Notes under the pieces: generated by a model
What the model was told of the DNA's origin: nothing
The model's database searches: none
The model's input: only the letters and a program-made list of their open reading frames with translations
Shown here: piece by piece, positions 18,985-27,130 of the stretch
Layout: each line of letters opens with the position of its first letter
Position numbering within the stretch: the stretch's first letter is position 1
Translations under genes and position numbers: made by a program
Source: Variovorax flavidus
GTDB taxonomy: Bacteria; Pseudomonadota; Gammaproteobacteria; Burkholderiales; Burkholderiaceae_C
Reading direction: 5' to 3'
DNA: 64,000 nucleotides
NCBI RefSeq assembly: GCF_030317145.1
Contig: NZ_JASZYE010000015.1
Location: 1 to 64,000 of the forward strand

Positions 18985-20127
18985 TCAGGCTGCTGCGCGT
19001 ACCGGCGGCACGATGTCATTGGCAATCACCTCGCCGAAGGGTCCGGTGAGGTTGGCCTGCCCTGGTGGCCGCAGCGCCTCCAGCGGCAGCAGCGGGAACA
19101 CCAGTTCCGCCAGCCGGTAGGCTTCCTCGAGGTGTGGATAGCCCGAGAAGATGAAGGTCTCGATGCCGAGTTCGGCGTACTCCCTGATGCGAGCGGCGAC
19201 CTCTTCGGGATTGCCGACCAGCGCCGTGCCCGCGCCGCCGCGCACCAGGCCGACGCCGGCCCACAGGTTGGGCGACACCTCCAGCTTGTCGCGGCGACCG
19301 CCATGCAGCGCCGCCATGCGCTGCTGGCCGACCGAGTCGAAGCGCGAGAAGGCTTTCTGTGCCGCGGCGACCGTCTCGTCGGTGACGTAGGAAATCAGTT
19401 CGTCCGCCGCGCGCCATGCCGCCTCGGAGGTCTCGCGCACGATCACATGCAGGCGAATGCCGAAGCGCAGCGTGCGGCCATGCTTCGCAGCGGCGGCGCG
19501 TGCCTTGGCAATCTTCTCGGCCACGGCCGCAGGCGGCTCGCCCCAGGTCAGGTAGACATCGACCTGCTCGCCCGCGAGCTCGATGGCTGCATCGGACGAG
19601 CCTCCGAACCACAGGGGCGGATACGGCCTCTGAACGGGTGGATAGAGTGTCTTCGCGTTCTCGACCCGCAGGTGCTTGCCGCTGAAGTTCACGGTCTCGC
19701 CGGCCGCCACGCCGCGCCAGATGCGCAGGAACTCATCGGTGACCTCGTAGCGTTCAGCATGCGTCAGGAAGCTGCCGTCGCCATGTTGCTCGTCGGGGTC
19801 GCCGCCCGTCACCACATTGATCAGGAGCCGGCCGTTCGAGAAGCGGTCGAGCGTCGCCGCCTGCCGTGCCGACACGGTCGGCGAGATGATGCCGGGGCGG
19901 ATCGCGACCAGGAACTTCAGGCGCTCGGTGAACGGCGCGAGCGAGGACGCGACAACCCACGAGTCCTCACATGAACGGCCCGTCGGAATCAGCACGCCTT
20001 CGTACCCCAGTTCGTCGGCCGCCTGCGCGACCTGCCGAAGGTAGGCGTGGCTGACGCTACGCGCACCGTGTGCGGTGCCCAGGTAGCGGCTGTCTCCGTG
20101 GGTGGGAAGGAACCAGAAGATCTTCAC
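18985..20127 (-). CDS. ssuD: FMNH2-dependent alkanesulfonate monooxygenase (SsuD/MsuD)
   Basis: This 380-aa luciferase-like TIM-barrel monooxygenase splits sulfonates into sulfite and the corresponding aldehyde. Family regions are KIFWFLPTHGDSRYLG at the N-terminus, VAIRPGIISPTVSARQAATLD, LINVVTGGDPDEQHGDG, ERYEVTDEFLRIWRG, PPLWFGGSSDAAIELA, LVGNPEEVAARIREYAELG and the final FPLLPLE. The start appears to be GTG at 20127 with GAGGCGAA upstream. It is the first gene of the nine-gene minus-strand operon and lies next to its FMN reductase. SsuD and MsuD cannot be separated by eye. Confidence 0.93.
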   Translation of the reverse strand: MKIFWFLPTHGDSRYLGTAHGARSVSHAYLRQVAQAADELGYEGVLIPTGRSCEDSWVVASSLAPFTERLKFLVAIRPGIISPTVSARQAATLDRFSNGRLLINVVTGGDPDEQHGDGSFLTHAERYEVTDEFLRIWRGVAAGETVNFSGKHLRVENAKTLYPPVQRPYPPLWFGGSSDAAIELAGEQVDVYLTWGEPPAAVAEKIAKARAAAAKHGRTLRFGIRLHVIVRETSEAAWRAADELISYVTDETVAAAQKAFSRFDSVGQQRMAALHGGRRDKLEVSPNLWAGVGLVRGGAGTALVGNPEEVAARIREYAELGIETFIFSGYPHLEEAYRLAELVFPLLPLEALRPPGQANLTGPFGEVIANDIVPPVRAAA

Positions 20128-20378
20128 GAAATTCGCCTCGCGCTGCTCGAAGTTGCAAACCCGAGACTGTGAGGCTGTCCAAGGCCTTTCGGCGCGGTCG
20201 GGCTAGAAGCATTTCAGTGATCGATATGCGGAATTCGCCAACGGCTGTCGCGGCACCCGGTGCGTCCCGCAGCAAACCCTGCGCTCCATCCTCCAGATCG
20301 GCTGAATGTCCGGTCATGCGCAGCATCTCGTTGACGAAGTCGTCCATCGGAGGCAACGGGGGCGAGGCCGCGCCGCAA
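20128..20378. other. Upstream region of the ssuD operon
   Basis: This stretch should hold the promoter of the nine-gene minus-strand operon. On the minus strand a GCATAT block lies near 20229, faintly like the GCATAAG boxes at 3297 and 5185, but the rest of that motif is not preserved. An open minus-strand frame from 20356 running into ssuD has a plausible first 40 residues (MPPMDDFVNEMLRMTG and on), but overlaps the ssuD start and is not called. Confidence 0.4.
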
Positions 20379-20565
20379 CCGAAGGGCGCAGCGCCTCAGG
20401 CGCGGAGGCGTCAGCGATGAAAGCCCGAAGGGGCGAGACCGAAGGGCTCGATGCGAAGCACGACAGCGCGGCCGGCTTGCCGGAGACGCACTGCCCCACT
20501 ACCCCACTGCCCCACTACCCCCAGCAAACAGAAATTTCGCCAGAAGAAGGAGACAGGGCACATAG
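20379..20565 (+). repeat. Dispersed repeat, copy D
   Basis: This element begins CCGAAGGGCGCAGCGC and contains GGCGGAGGCGTCAGCG-like, GGGCGAGACCGAAGGGCTCG and GATGCGAAGCACGACAGCGC blocks shared with copies A (43298-43678) and C (60916-61184). Its end (AGAAATTTCGCC then GGAGACAGGGCACATAG) matches the end of copy C. Between them are three imperfect tandem units of ACTGCCCCACTACCCC type at about 20490-20522. The last five bases form the start of the right direct repeat. Confidence 0.75.
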
Positions 20566-20746
20566 ACACACACCAGCGGCCTCCGTACAGTGCTCAGTAA
20601 GCAAGGGCGTCGTTGCTTCCTCACTGGTCGTGCCCTTGCCTTCTTGCAAACGTCTCCTCCTCGATCGCACTTGCCTTCGGGGGACCCCCTTGTGAGATGC
20701 CCGGCTTAGCGGGCGCTTTGCAGGCTCCCCACGGGGAGCCTTTTTT
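20561..20746 (+). repeat. Right copy of the 186-bp direct repeat
   Basis: The sequence matches 1-186 with one substitution at 20671, in the same orientation, 20,560 bp away. All hairpins of the left copy are preserved, so structure is either selected or the duplication is recent. Copy D of the dispersed repeat abuts its left edge. Together the two copies bracket the whole sulfur island; downstream sequence differs completely from that following the left copy. Confidence 0.9.
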
Positions 20747-20747
20747 T
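20723..20747 (+). terminator. Intrinsic terminator ending the right direct repeat
   Basis: GGCTCCCC-AC-GGGGAGCC is followed by a run of seven T residues, one more than in the left copy. It separates transcripts from the left from the accessory gene at 20878. Confidence 0.85.
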
Positions 20748-20877
20748 GCCTGCGCGTGCCTGCCATGGGTTAGCGTAAGAGTCCTTCGGGCGCGCACCGC
20801 CTCTTAATTCGACAACAGTCGGCCACTGCGGACGTTCGAAGCGCTTCCACAGTTCGCTAGGATTGGGCCTGCCAACA

Positions 20878-21198
20878 ATGCAACACTTGCTCTTTATCTG
20901 CAGTAGAAACAGACTCCGCAGCCCGACGGCGGAGCAAGTGTTCGCAGGCCCTGACATTGAGACAGATTCCGCCGGCCTGGCGCCGGACGCCGACTGCGTG
21001 CTCAGCCCCGAACAGCTTGAGTGGGCGGACCTGATATTTGTCATGGAGAGGCAGCATCGAGCCAAGCTCAAGCAACGGTTCGCTGGGTCTCTGCACGGGA
21101 AGAAGGTCGTTTGCCTCGACATCCCTGACCGGTACCAGTTCATGCAGCCTGAACTCGTCGCGCTCCTAGAGCAGAAGGTCAGCCAACATTTGCGCTAG
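20878..21198 (+). CDS. Low-molecular-weight protein-tyrosine-phosphatase-like protein
   Basis: This 106-aa protein has the phosphatase P-loop CSRNRLRS (CX5RS) at residues 9-16 followed by PTAEQVFA, as in the short predicted phosphatase group with the conserved CSRNRLRSPTAE block. Other shared features are DSAGLAPDA, WADLIFVMERQHRAKL and a C-terminal LDIPDRYQFMQPEL, where D and P/Y occupy the general-acid loop region. The protein is shorter than classical 150-aa LMW-PTPs. The ATG at 20878 starts directly with the first beta strand; a TTG at 20863 is possible. It is the first gene after the right direct repeat. The substrate is unknown; phosphotyrosine or arsenate-related roles are both conceivable. 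Confidence 0.85.
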   Translation: MQHLLFICSRNRLRSPTAEQVFAGPDIETDSAGLAPDADCVLSPEQLEWADLIFVMERQHRAKLKQRFAGSLHGKKVVCLDIPDRYQFMQPELVALLEQKVSQHLR

Positions 21199-21262
21199 GC
21201 GACCGGCTACACGTCGCCAGGACCGGACGCTCGACCTTCCTTCAACAGTTGGAGCTATCCAC

Positions 21263-21535
21263 ATGACCAAGAACGAAGACACCCGGGCTCGCGTTGAGGC
21301 GCAGTCGCAGGTCCTGGCCGAGCGTCTGAGCATCGCGGCGGGTGCGGCTGCTGACGCCACGAAACTTGTTGTCGAGTTGCGTCGGCTGATCAACCAGCCC
21401 GGCGACAACGAGCGGGAGGCTATCCAGGAAATCCTGCCCCGTCTGTTGGCCCTGACCCGCCTGAGCATGATGGCTGGCCACCCGGACGCCACGCTCGAGC
21501 ACCTCAAGGCGTCGAGGGCCGCGTCCTGTCGGTGA
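21263..21535 (+). CDS. Hypothetical 90-aa helical protein
   Basis: This small soluble protein is predicted by eye to be almost entirely helical, with alanine- and leucine-rich heptad-like stretches (LAERLSIAAGAAADATKLVVELRRL is one, at about residues 18-42). GGAG precedes the ATG at 21263 by a normal distance. No known family is recognised. It lies 64 bp after the phosphatase-like gene in the same direction and may be co-transcribed. Confidence 0.55.
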   Translation: MTKNEDTRARVEAQSQVLAERLSIAAGAAADATKLVVELRRLINQPGDNEREAIQEILPRLLALTRLSMMAGHPDATLEHLKASRAASCR

Positions 21536-21548
21536 CCGCATCCGGCCA

Positions 21549-21633
21549 GCGGACATACAAAGGTCCGCGCTGAATGTCCGCTTCAGACTGAATGCCATCT
21601 CCCGAAGGATCCGTTCGGAAGGACCTCCTTCGG
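21549..21633. repeat. Pair of intergenic inverted repeats
   Basis: GCGGACAT (21549-21556) pairs with ATGTCCGC (21574-21581), and CCGAAGGA (21602-21609) pairs with TCCTTCGG (21626-21633). The two hairpins follow the small gene at 21263-21535 and could act as a bidirectional or transcript-stabilising terminator, though no T tract follows. The remainder of 21634-21899 holds no gene that I can support. Confidence 0.5.
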
Positions 21634-21899
21634 GGCCGGACCGGCCGCTGAACCTTGTGGCACATACCGGACGGTCGAGCAATTTGCAGAGCGCACCTCC
21701 TCAGCACGCGGCTTGTGCGCAATTCAGATCGGTCCGACGCGCGCGGACCTTGGATCGCCGCGCCTTCGTCGTTCTCGGCGCCCCTCCTTTTTGGGATGAC
21801 ATCCTGAGAAGCGCAGCCTCCAATCGCGGACGGGGCGAACTTTGGCGTTCTTCCCGCCAGGGAGTGCTGAGGGTCCAAACACGGGAAGGACGGCGCGTC

Positions 21900-23753
21900 A
21901 TGCAGATCGACGATGTGGTTCTTGGCCTCGCGGCCGGCGTTGGTGTCCGCCTGTCGCCCGATGGCAAGACGGCCTATTACGTCGAGTGGTCGATCGGGCG
22001 CTTATGCAAGGTCGAAGTTCAAACCGGCATGGTCACAACAGTCCTGACGGGCCTTGAGCTTCCTCAAGACGTCCTGGTCGACTGGACCACCAACGAGATC
22101 TTCATCTCGGAGCGCACCGGCTCCATCGTCAAGGTGACAGCGAAAGAGGGTCGACGCGACGTCTCAGAGCCAGGCTTTGCGCCTCATCAATTGGCGCTGG
22201 TCAGCAATGCCACTGTTCGGCACCTCTACACAGTCTGCTTTGATTCTGGCCGACTGGTCCAGATGGACCTCAACGCCGGCGGTGCGGTAAAGATGATCGG
22301 TGGTGGTCTCGGACACCCGGTGGGCATCGTCATCGACGCGGCGGCGAAATTTGCCTACGTCACAGAGCAGGATTCTGGCGCCTTGACCCAGGTTGAGTTG
22401 GCGACCGGTGCCGCCAAGCGGCTCTACACAGGCCTTACAGCGCCGTTCTATCTGGACTGGGACCGAACGGGCGCGGCGGTTTTCTGCATTCAGCGCGATC
22501 CCGCCAACAGCCTGGTGCGAATCGAGCTTGGCCCACCTGTGGTGTCTAGCTTGGTCGTGAATGGCTTGGCCTGGCGACCGTCGGGTGTTGCAACCAACGC
22601 TGACGATTCGCTCCTCTACGTATGCTCTGACCGCGAGCTCGAGGTGATCTCGGCCAAGGGAGTTCCGCCGCCACCCCCAGCTAAGCCCCCGTTCGAGATC
22701 CACAGCATCCAGTTCAACTACCGCGAGCGAGCGATACCCCTGATGCACCATGTGCCGCGCGCGCCTGTCGTGACCCCGGAGTTCGAGAAGGGGGTGCGAA
22801 ACGAGCCGGCGTGCTTCGTGGCGGGGGCGCTTCCTCGAATCCAGGTGGTGCTTCGCCGCCTCCCAGCGTTCGTTCCTGGCACGTACACGCTCGGGGCCAC
22901 CGGCAGCCATGGTGGCGTGCGCTACAAGGACGTCGTTCCGGCGTTCAACGCGATCGGTCTGAGCAACGTGATCGAGCTTGAGCTGATGTGGCCTCTGCCG
23001 CATACCGTCGAACGCCTCGATGTGTCTTTCGACTGGTACGCCCGACTCACACCTGGTCCCGCGGTGACCGCGGCGTTGAGCAATACGACGCACCGCGTCT
23101 ACATTGTTCTCAAGCGGCCCGAGCAACCCTGGAAGACAATGACCCCCTGGGTCGCCGCTCTGGAGCGCGCTTGCGTCTGGGCTGCTGGCGCTCCGAATGT
23201 GGATGAGGCTGCGGCGCTTATCACGGAGCGGTACAACAGCTGCGGGGTGGTCAGCTATGACACCAACAGTGGCGCAACGATGTACGGAGACGCGACGTTC
23301 AATCTGTCTGAGATGCTGGAGCGGCTCAATGGGGGCTTTGGACTCGGAGAGAAGGTCAACTGCACGGACAGCGCCAACACTGTCTCGACCCTCACCAACA
23401 TCCTCGGCTGCGAGCTTTGGCAGTCAAAAATGGGATGGATTTTTGACCTCAACCCAGTCATTGCCATTGGGTACAACGTCTGGGCAATACCATTTCAATC
23501 CGGCTTCAGCTACCACGAGGTCCCCTGGAAGGGTGCGTGCACGGAGAGCGACAATGTCTTCGACGGCTGCCTAAAGGTTGACGCCGATGCGGATCCCACG
23601 CAGTCACCTCACGCGCCGCTTCTGCCAACGAACATGCTGTTTGGGGACTGCGCAGCGATGAACTACCGATTGCGCTTGTGTCCACCCACGCCCGGCGGTT
23701 GTGCGAAATGCCAGCCGGATACAACTACGCGGCAACGGCGGCCGATCGCCTAA
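21900..23753 (+). CDS. NHL/beta-propeller protein with C-terminal transglutaminase-like domain
   Basis: This 617-aa protein has two parts. Residues about 3-254 contain repeated propeller blades of the NHL/SMP-30 style (LSPDGKTAYYVEW, LELPQDVLVDWTTNEIFISE, LGHPVGIVIDAAAKFAYVTE). A proline-rich linker (PPPPPAKPP) follows, and the C-terminal half carries a putative Cys-His-Asp set typical of transglutaminase-like hydrolases: Cys488 in KVNCTDSANTV, His539 in FSYHEVPWKG and Asp555 or Asp561 in FDGCLKVDAD. Several further cysteines occur. No signal peptide is evident. The ATG at 21900 has GGAAGGA upstream; the open frame extends to 21657 but the extension lacks propeller sequence. The next gene starts 28 bp downstream, suggesting a functional pair. 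I do not know a described system with this architecture. Confidence 0.7.
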   Translation: MQIDDVVLGLAAGVGVRLSPDGKTAYYVEWSIGRLCKVEVQTGMVTTVLTGLELPQDVLVDWTTNEIFISERTGSIVKVTAKEGRRDVSEPGFAPHQLALVSNATVRHLYTVCFDSGRLVQMDLNAGGAVKMIGGGLGHPVGIVIDAAAKFAYVTEQDSGALTQVELATGAAKRLYTGLTAPFYLDWDRTGAAVFCIQRDPANSLVRIELGPPVVSSLVVNGLAWRPSGVATNADDSLLYVCSDRELEVISAKGVPPPPPAKPPFEIHSIQFNYRERAIPLMHHVPRAPVVTPEFEKGVRNEPACFVAGALPRIQVVLRRLPAFVPGTYTLGATGSHGGVRYKDVVPAFNAIGLSNVIELELMWPLPHTVERLDVSFDWYARLTPGPAVTAALSNTTHRVYIVLKRPEQPWKTMTPWVAALERACVWAAGAPNVDEAAALITERYNSCGVVSYDTNSGATMYGDATFNLSEMLERLNGGFGLGEKVNCTDSANTVSTLTNILGCELWQSKMGWIFDLNPVIAIGYNVWAIPFQSGFSYHEVPWKGACTESDNVFDGCLKVDADADPTQSPHAPLLPTNMLFGDCAAMNYRLRLCPPTPGGCAKCQPDTTTRQRRPIA

Positions 23754-23781
23754 CGCACGGACGCACAAAGACGGGGGTTTT

Positions 23782-24531
23782 ATGGAGTCAACCTACGACA
23801 CCAAAATGTGGGCGCGCGAGACCACGATCGGGCGACGGATCTTCAATCTCAACTTCCGAATGATGGGGCGCGAGCTTCCTGGGTGGCAGCTCGTTAAGAC
23901 CGTTCCGATGCACCAGGATCGCATGATGGTGGAAACCGTGTACATGTGGCAGTCACAGGACGCGCCTGACCGGCATGTCGTGCATGCCACCGTCACCACG
24001 CTGCACGATTGGCGCCTCGCGCAGAAGCAGTTGATCCACATGCTCAATCACACCATGCGCCCGGACCTGCCCTGCAGAACGGGGGCGAGCGCTGCGGCTG
24101 GAGACATCGAGTTCGTTGCTCGCGCCCCAGTCACCGACATCCCCGCATCCATCCAGTTTTCGCGCGGCAATGTCGCCGTCGCAGTGAGCAGCGTGGGGTC
24201 GGCCAACGTCGATGTCTTACCAGTCGCCGCGGTTATGGACCGAATGCTCATTGAAGCGCCAGGCAGCGTGAGCTTTCTTCGCGCTCTGGCCAAGCAGATT
24301 GCTCCGAGGACTGTCACCTTCGGCGAAGGGGAGGCCAGCGCCAAGCTCGTAAGCCTGAGCAAAGTGCGAGACGCTTGGCTCAAGGCCATCGTCGAGGAGG
24401 GAGAGATCCGCCAGAAAGACGACGCGCTCATGTACTTCTCCAAGCGCCTCGGCAGAAGGGATGTGCAAGTTTTCTCGATCAGCCGAGGCGAGCCCGCTGC
24501 GAGAAAGACGGTCAAAGGATCCAGATCCTGA
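23782..24531 (+). CDS. Hypothetical partner of the propeller-transglutaminase protein
   Basis: This 249-aa soluble protein has no recognisable family. The start ATG at 23782 follows GGGGG by five bases; an in-frame upstream frame overlaps the preceding gene. Sequence near residues 30-75 (PGWQLVKTVPMHQDRMMVETVYMWQ) and HVVHATVTTLHDWRLAQKQLIHML looks like a mixed alpha/beta domain; the C-terminal 40 residues are basic. Its spacing of 28 bp from the propeller-transglutaminase gene implies co-expression, so an inhibitor, substrate or chaperone role is possible (inference). A 35-bp near-palindrome lies 63 bp after its stop. Confidence 0.6.
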   Translation: MESTYDTKMWARETTIGRRIFNLNFRMMGRELPGWQLVKTVPMHQDRMMVETVYMWQSQDAPDRHVVHATVTTLHDWRLAQKQLIHMLNHTMRPDLPCRTGASAAAGDIEFVARAPVTDIPASIQFSRGNVAVAVSSVGSANVDVLPVAAVMDRMLIEAPGSVSFLRALAKQIAPRTVTFGEGEASAKLVSLSKVRDAWLKAIVEEGEIRQKDDALMYFSKRLGRRDVQVFSISRGEPAARKTVKGSRS

Positions 24532-25437
24532 CTTAAAACGAGCGGCCGCCAAAACGCGCAGGGTGAGGTCGCACATCGCGAAGGCGACGCGCGCGTGCAA
24601 ATCCAAGATTGAATCTTCAATTTGCACGGCACCAGCATTTCTCTCGGAACATTTTCGAAAGCTTCTTGGGTAGACATCTGGGGAGGCGGGCGCAGGGTGG
24701 CCGCGACCTGCAGGCAGCGCCGCACCCTCATAGGGGGAGCAAATCGACGTCTAAGGCCTGATGGCAGCAGGCGGCGGACGAAGCGCCGCTTGCGGACGCT
24801 GACCGGCCGCTCGCTCTGACTCCCATGACTTCGGATTTTGCGGCGAGCGTGGCAGGGCGATGTTGGCTGGTCCGTGCCCCTTGCAGACATCTGCGTGAGC
24901 TTGTCGAACTGGAGCAACCGGCCATGAGCGGTTCTTTTGGGTCGCGCCAGTCGTCCGGCAGGTCAAGACTGATTCCGGAACTTGGAGCCGTACTTGCGTC
25001 ACGACTGCTTCAGCGTGACAAGCGAAAGAAGCACTGCAACGTTCCTCTCGAGACTGCTAGCAGTCAGTCTGACAGTGCGACTTGGACTTCGCCACTCGGG
25101 CAACACCGGTCGCTCGCGCTCGACGCAGAACCCAGCATTTGTATTGCTTCCAGCGGCAACAACCATGACGTACACGGATAACGAAGCAATAGCGGCTCTG
25201 CAGGCGACCGGTCGCCTTTCGCGACATTTCGTTGCACCGACCGACCACGCCGTGGATTGATGGGCGTGCCAACCAATCTGGCGCGAACGCCCGTGAACGC
25301 TTGCAGCAGAGAGGCGGAGGTGTTGAAGGTTTCGCAGCGGCTTGCTGCATACGTGGCAGATGACGTTCGCGATACGGCTGATGCCCCTTCAAGTTAACGA
25401 CCGAGTGACTTCCCGACGCTCTGCTACCTGCTCGACG
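24532..25437. other. Long intergenic region without a supported gene
   Basis: About 900 bp separate the gene ending at 24531 from the CBASS operon end at 25438. Several open frames exist but all are arginine/serine-rich or lack any ribosome-binding site, so none is called. The only strong structure is the palindrome at 24594-24628. The region may contain decayed genes. Confidence 0.5.
24594..24628. repeat. 35-bp near-perfect palindrome
   Basis: CGTGCAAAT at 24594-24602 pairs with ATTTGCACG at 24620-24628, and an inner AAGATT/AATCTT pair is centred on a single G. Fifteen of seventeen positions per arm match. It may be a terminator stem for the upstream pair, although there is no T tract, or a protein-binding operator. 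Confidence 0.6.
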
Positions 25438-26619
25438 CTACTTCAGGCGAAGAGCGGACTTCCAGTTTGGCGCTTGCCACTCCCAGACGTGGACCTCTTC
25501 GAATGCTTTCGGGAGAACCGTGCGGCCGATTTCGATGCTGGCCGACAACGGTGTCGCTGGGTGAATGTGCAGGACTCGGGCGCCGGCCGTAAACAGTTGC
25601 TGGAGGAACGCGTTGAAGTTAGTGCGGAACTGCTGCACGTGGGCTTCCTTGCGGATGATGCCTCGGTCGGGTGCGACTGCCTGGAACTCAACGATGTCAC
25701 GACCCACGGGGTGCTGGGCCCTGCCAGAAATGCTGACCACCACCGACACCTCGCGGGGAAGCGTAGGAGGCACAGTAAAGGCATAGCTGGGCTCCGGGCA
25801 AGCTTCACGCGTGTCCCAAAGCCACCTCTCGCCGGGCAGGTCAAGTATGGTCGCAGGCGTCTTGTCACCTATGAGCGCGCCCAGCTTCATCAGCATCGGA
25901 ATGGGCGCGAAGCCGGCGATGGTCAAGTGCGCAGCCCCGCCTCTTGCCGTTAGCTCCGGCAGGACGCGCTGCTCGTACTGCTGGGTGAGCGCGCGTTGCG
26001 CGTTAACCCAGAAATCCGGGTCACTGTCCTGCAGATGGAAACTGCTTTGGTCAATGTGAACCGAGGTGGAGGCAGGGAAGCGATTGAAGTTGCTGTTGGT
26101 CAGCATCGCGTAATGGATGTTGCGTACGTCAATTACCGGCACCTGAGCACCGATTGGAAACGACATCACCACCGGCATGCTCTCGACGACTCCTGTCGCC
26201 GAGTAGACGCGTTCAATGCGCGCCTCGTGCTCACGCTTCATGGCTCGAAGCTGCTCGGCAGTGAACTCGTTGCTCTGCCCATGCCGGTCGATACGCGCGT
26301 GGCAATCGAAACATGCAAGCATTAGGTTACTGGGGTCAGAAGCGAGTTTCTCCGACAGCCCGGGAACGCCTCTGGAGCCAGCTGGGCTGTCAGCAATGAT
26401 GTGGGCGTACTCTCCGACCTTGCACCTGGCCTTGGTCAAGAAGTCGCGGCCTACAGCCTTGCAGCAACCACGGAACTCGCATCGGCCAGCCGCGGCGACC
26501 CAAAGGTCCCGCCGAACTGTCGACGAGATGTAGGCGCGCTCGACCGTCCTAGTCGCCGCTGCGGCTGCGCCCGGCGTGGGCGCGGAGGCTGAGCCCGCCA
26601 GTGCTTTTGTTCTGGGCAT
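25438..26619 (-). CDS. cap5: CBASS effector Cap5: HNH endonuclease fused to SAVED domain
   Basis: This 393-aa protein has an N-terminal HNH nuclease (His73 in YAHIIADSPAG, Asn98 in SNLMLACFDCH, His107; zinc-ligand cysteines Cys47, Cys52, Cys103, Cys106) followed by a SAVED domain (about residues 200-385, ending ARVLHIHPATPLSASIEIG). In CBASS the SAVED domain binds the cyclic oligonucleotide made by the CD-NTase and activates DNA degradation, killing the infected cell. The ATG at 26619 is supported by GGAG eight bases upstream even though it overlaps cap3 by 71 bp. It is the last gene of the CBASS operon. The first 25 residues are low complexity. Confidence 0.92.
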   Translation of the reverse strand: MPRTKALAGSASAPTPGAAAAATRTVERAYISSTVRRDLWVAAAGRCEFRGCCKAVGRDFLTKARCKVGEYAHIIADSPAGSRGVPGLSEKLASDPSNLMLACFDCHARIDRHGQSNEFTAEQLRAMKREHEARIERVYSATGVVESMPVVMSFPIGAQVPVIDVRNIHYAMLTNSNFNRFPASTSVHIDQSSFHLQDSDPDFWVNAQRALTQQYEQRVLPELTARGGAAHLTIAGFAPIPMLMKLGALIGDKTPATILDLPGERWLWDTREACPEPSYAFTVPPTLPREVSVVVSISGRAQHPVGRDIVEFQAVAPDRGIIRKEAHVQQFRTNFNAFLQQLFTAGARVLHIHPATPLSASIEIGRTVLPKAFEEVHVWEWQAPNWKSALRLK

Positions 26620-27130
26620 TGTTCTTCTCCAACTTCAATTCGCGAAACGTACCCCGGCGGCTCAGCGTCCAGACGCGGATGCAGTGGGTGCCGACGATAG
26701 GAAAAAACAGCCGGTCACCCTCGTAGGTGTCACCCGCAATGGCCTGCTGCCAATCACGCTGGTCGACACCCGACGGTGTTGGGTCGCGCTCTGGATGCGT
26801 GTGCCAGAGTCCCAGGTAGGCCAAGGTGCTGTTCTCCTCCATCCATCGCTGGCGCGCCACGTGCTCATGCTTGGACGACCGAAAGAAGCCGAACCTGCTG
26901 CGGCGGTCGCCGGTCTGGGGCGTCGACACTTCGTCGACGACCACGTCATGCGAGTCCAGTAGGTGCCGGCCGAGGAGAACGCCGCCGGCCTCACTGTCCC
27001 AGCTGCGACGCTGCGCGAATGCCTGCATTTGCTTGAGCGCGTGTTCGACCACGATGAGGCGTTGCCGAGGCGTGACGCGATACACGAGCTTCACTGCGTC
27101 GGCTCTTTGGGGTGGCGACAGTGAGAACAT
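26549..27130 (-). CDS. cap3: CBASS Cap3: JAB/JAMM isopeptidase
   Basis: This 193-aa metalloprotease has a complete JAMM motif: Glu47 in SEAGGVLLG, then His110-x-His112 and Ser120/Asp123 in HTHPERDPTPSGVD. Cap3 removes the conjugate that Cap2 places on the CD-NTase C-terminus and so counterbalances activation. The gene overlaps cap2 by 40 bp and cap5 by 71 bp. Such deep overlaps are unusual and tie the expression of the three genes. The last 20 residues encoded in the overlap are basic and may be dispensable. Confidence 0.92.
   Translation of the reverse strand: MFSLSPPQRADAVKLVYRVTPRQRLIVVEHALKQMQAFAQRRSWDSEAGGVLLGRHLLDSHDVVVDEVSTPQTGDRRSRFGFFRSSKHEHVARQRWMEENSTLAYLGLWHTHPERDPTPSGVDQRDWQQAIAGDTYEGDRLFFPIVGTHCIRVWTLSRRGTFRELKLEKNNAQNKSTGGLSLRAHAGRSRSGD

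Noticed and set aside
20057..20356. 99-codon minus-strand frame overlapping the ssuD start
   Set aside because: The first 40 residues look plausible but the rest runs in an alternative frame of ssuD; no family recognised.
24825..25181. 118-codon plus-strand frame in the gap before CBASS
   Set aside because: Serine/arginine-rich, no ribosome-binding site, no recognisable domain.
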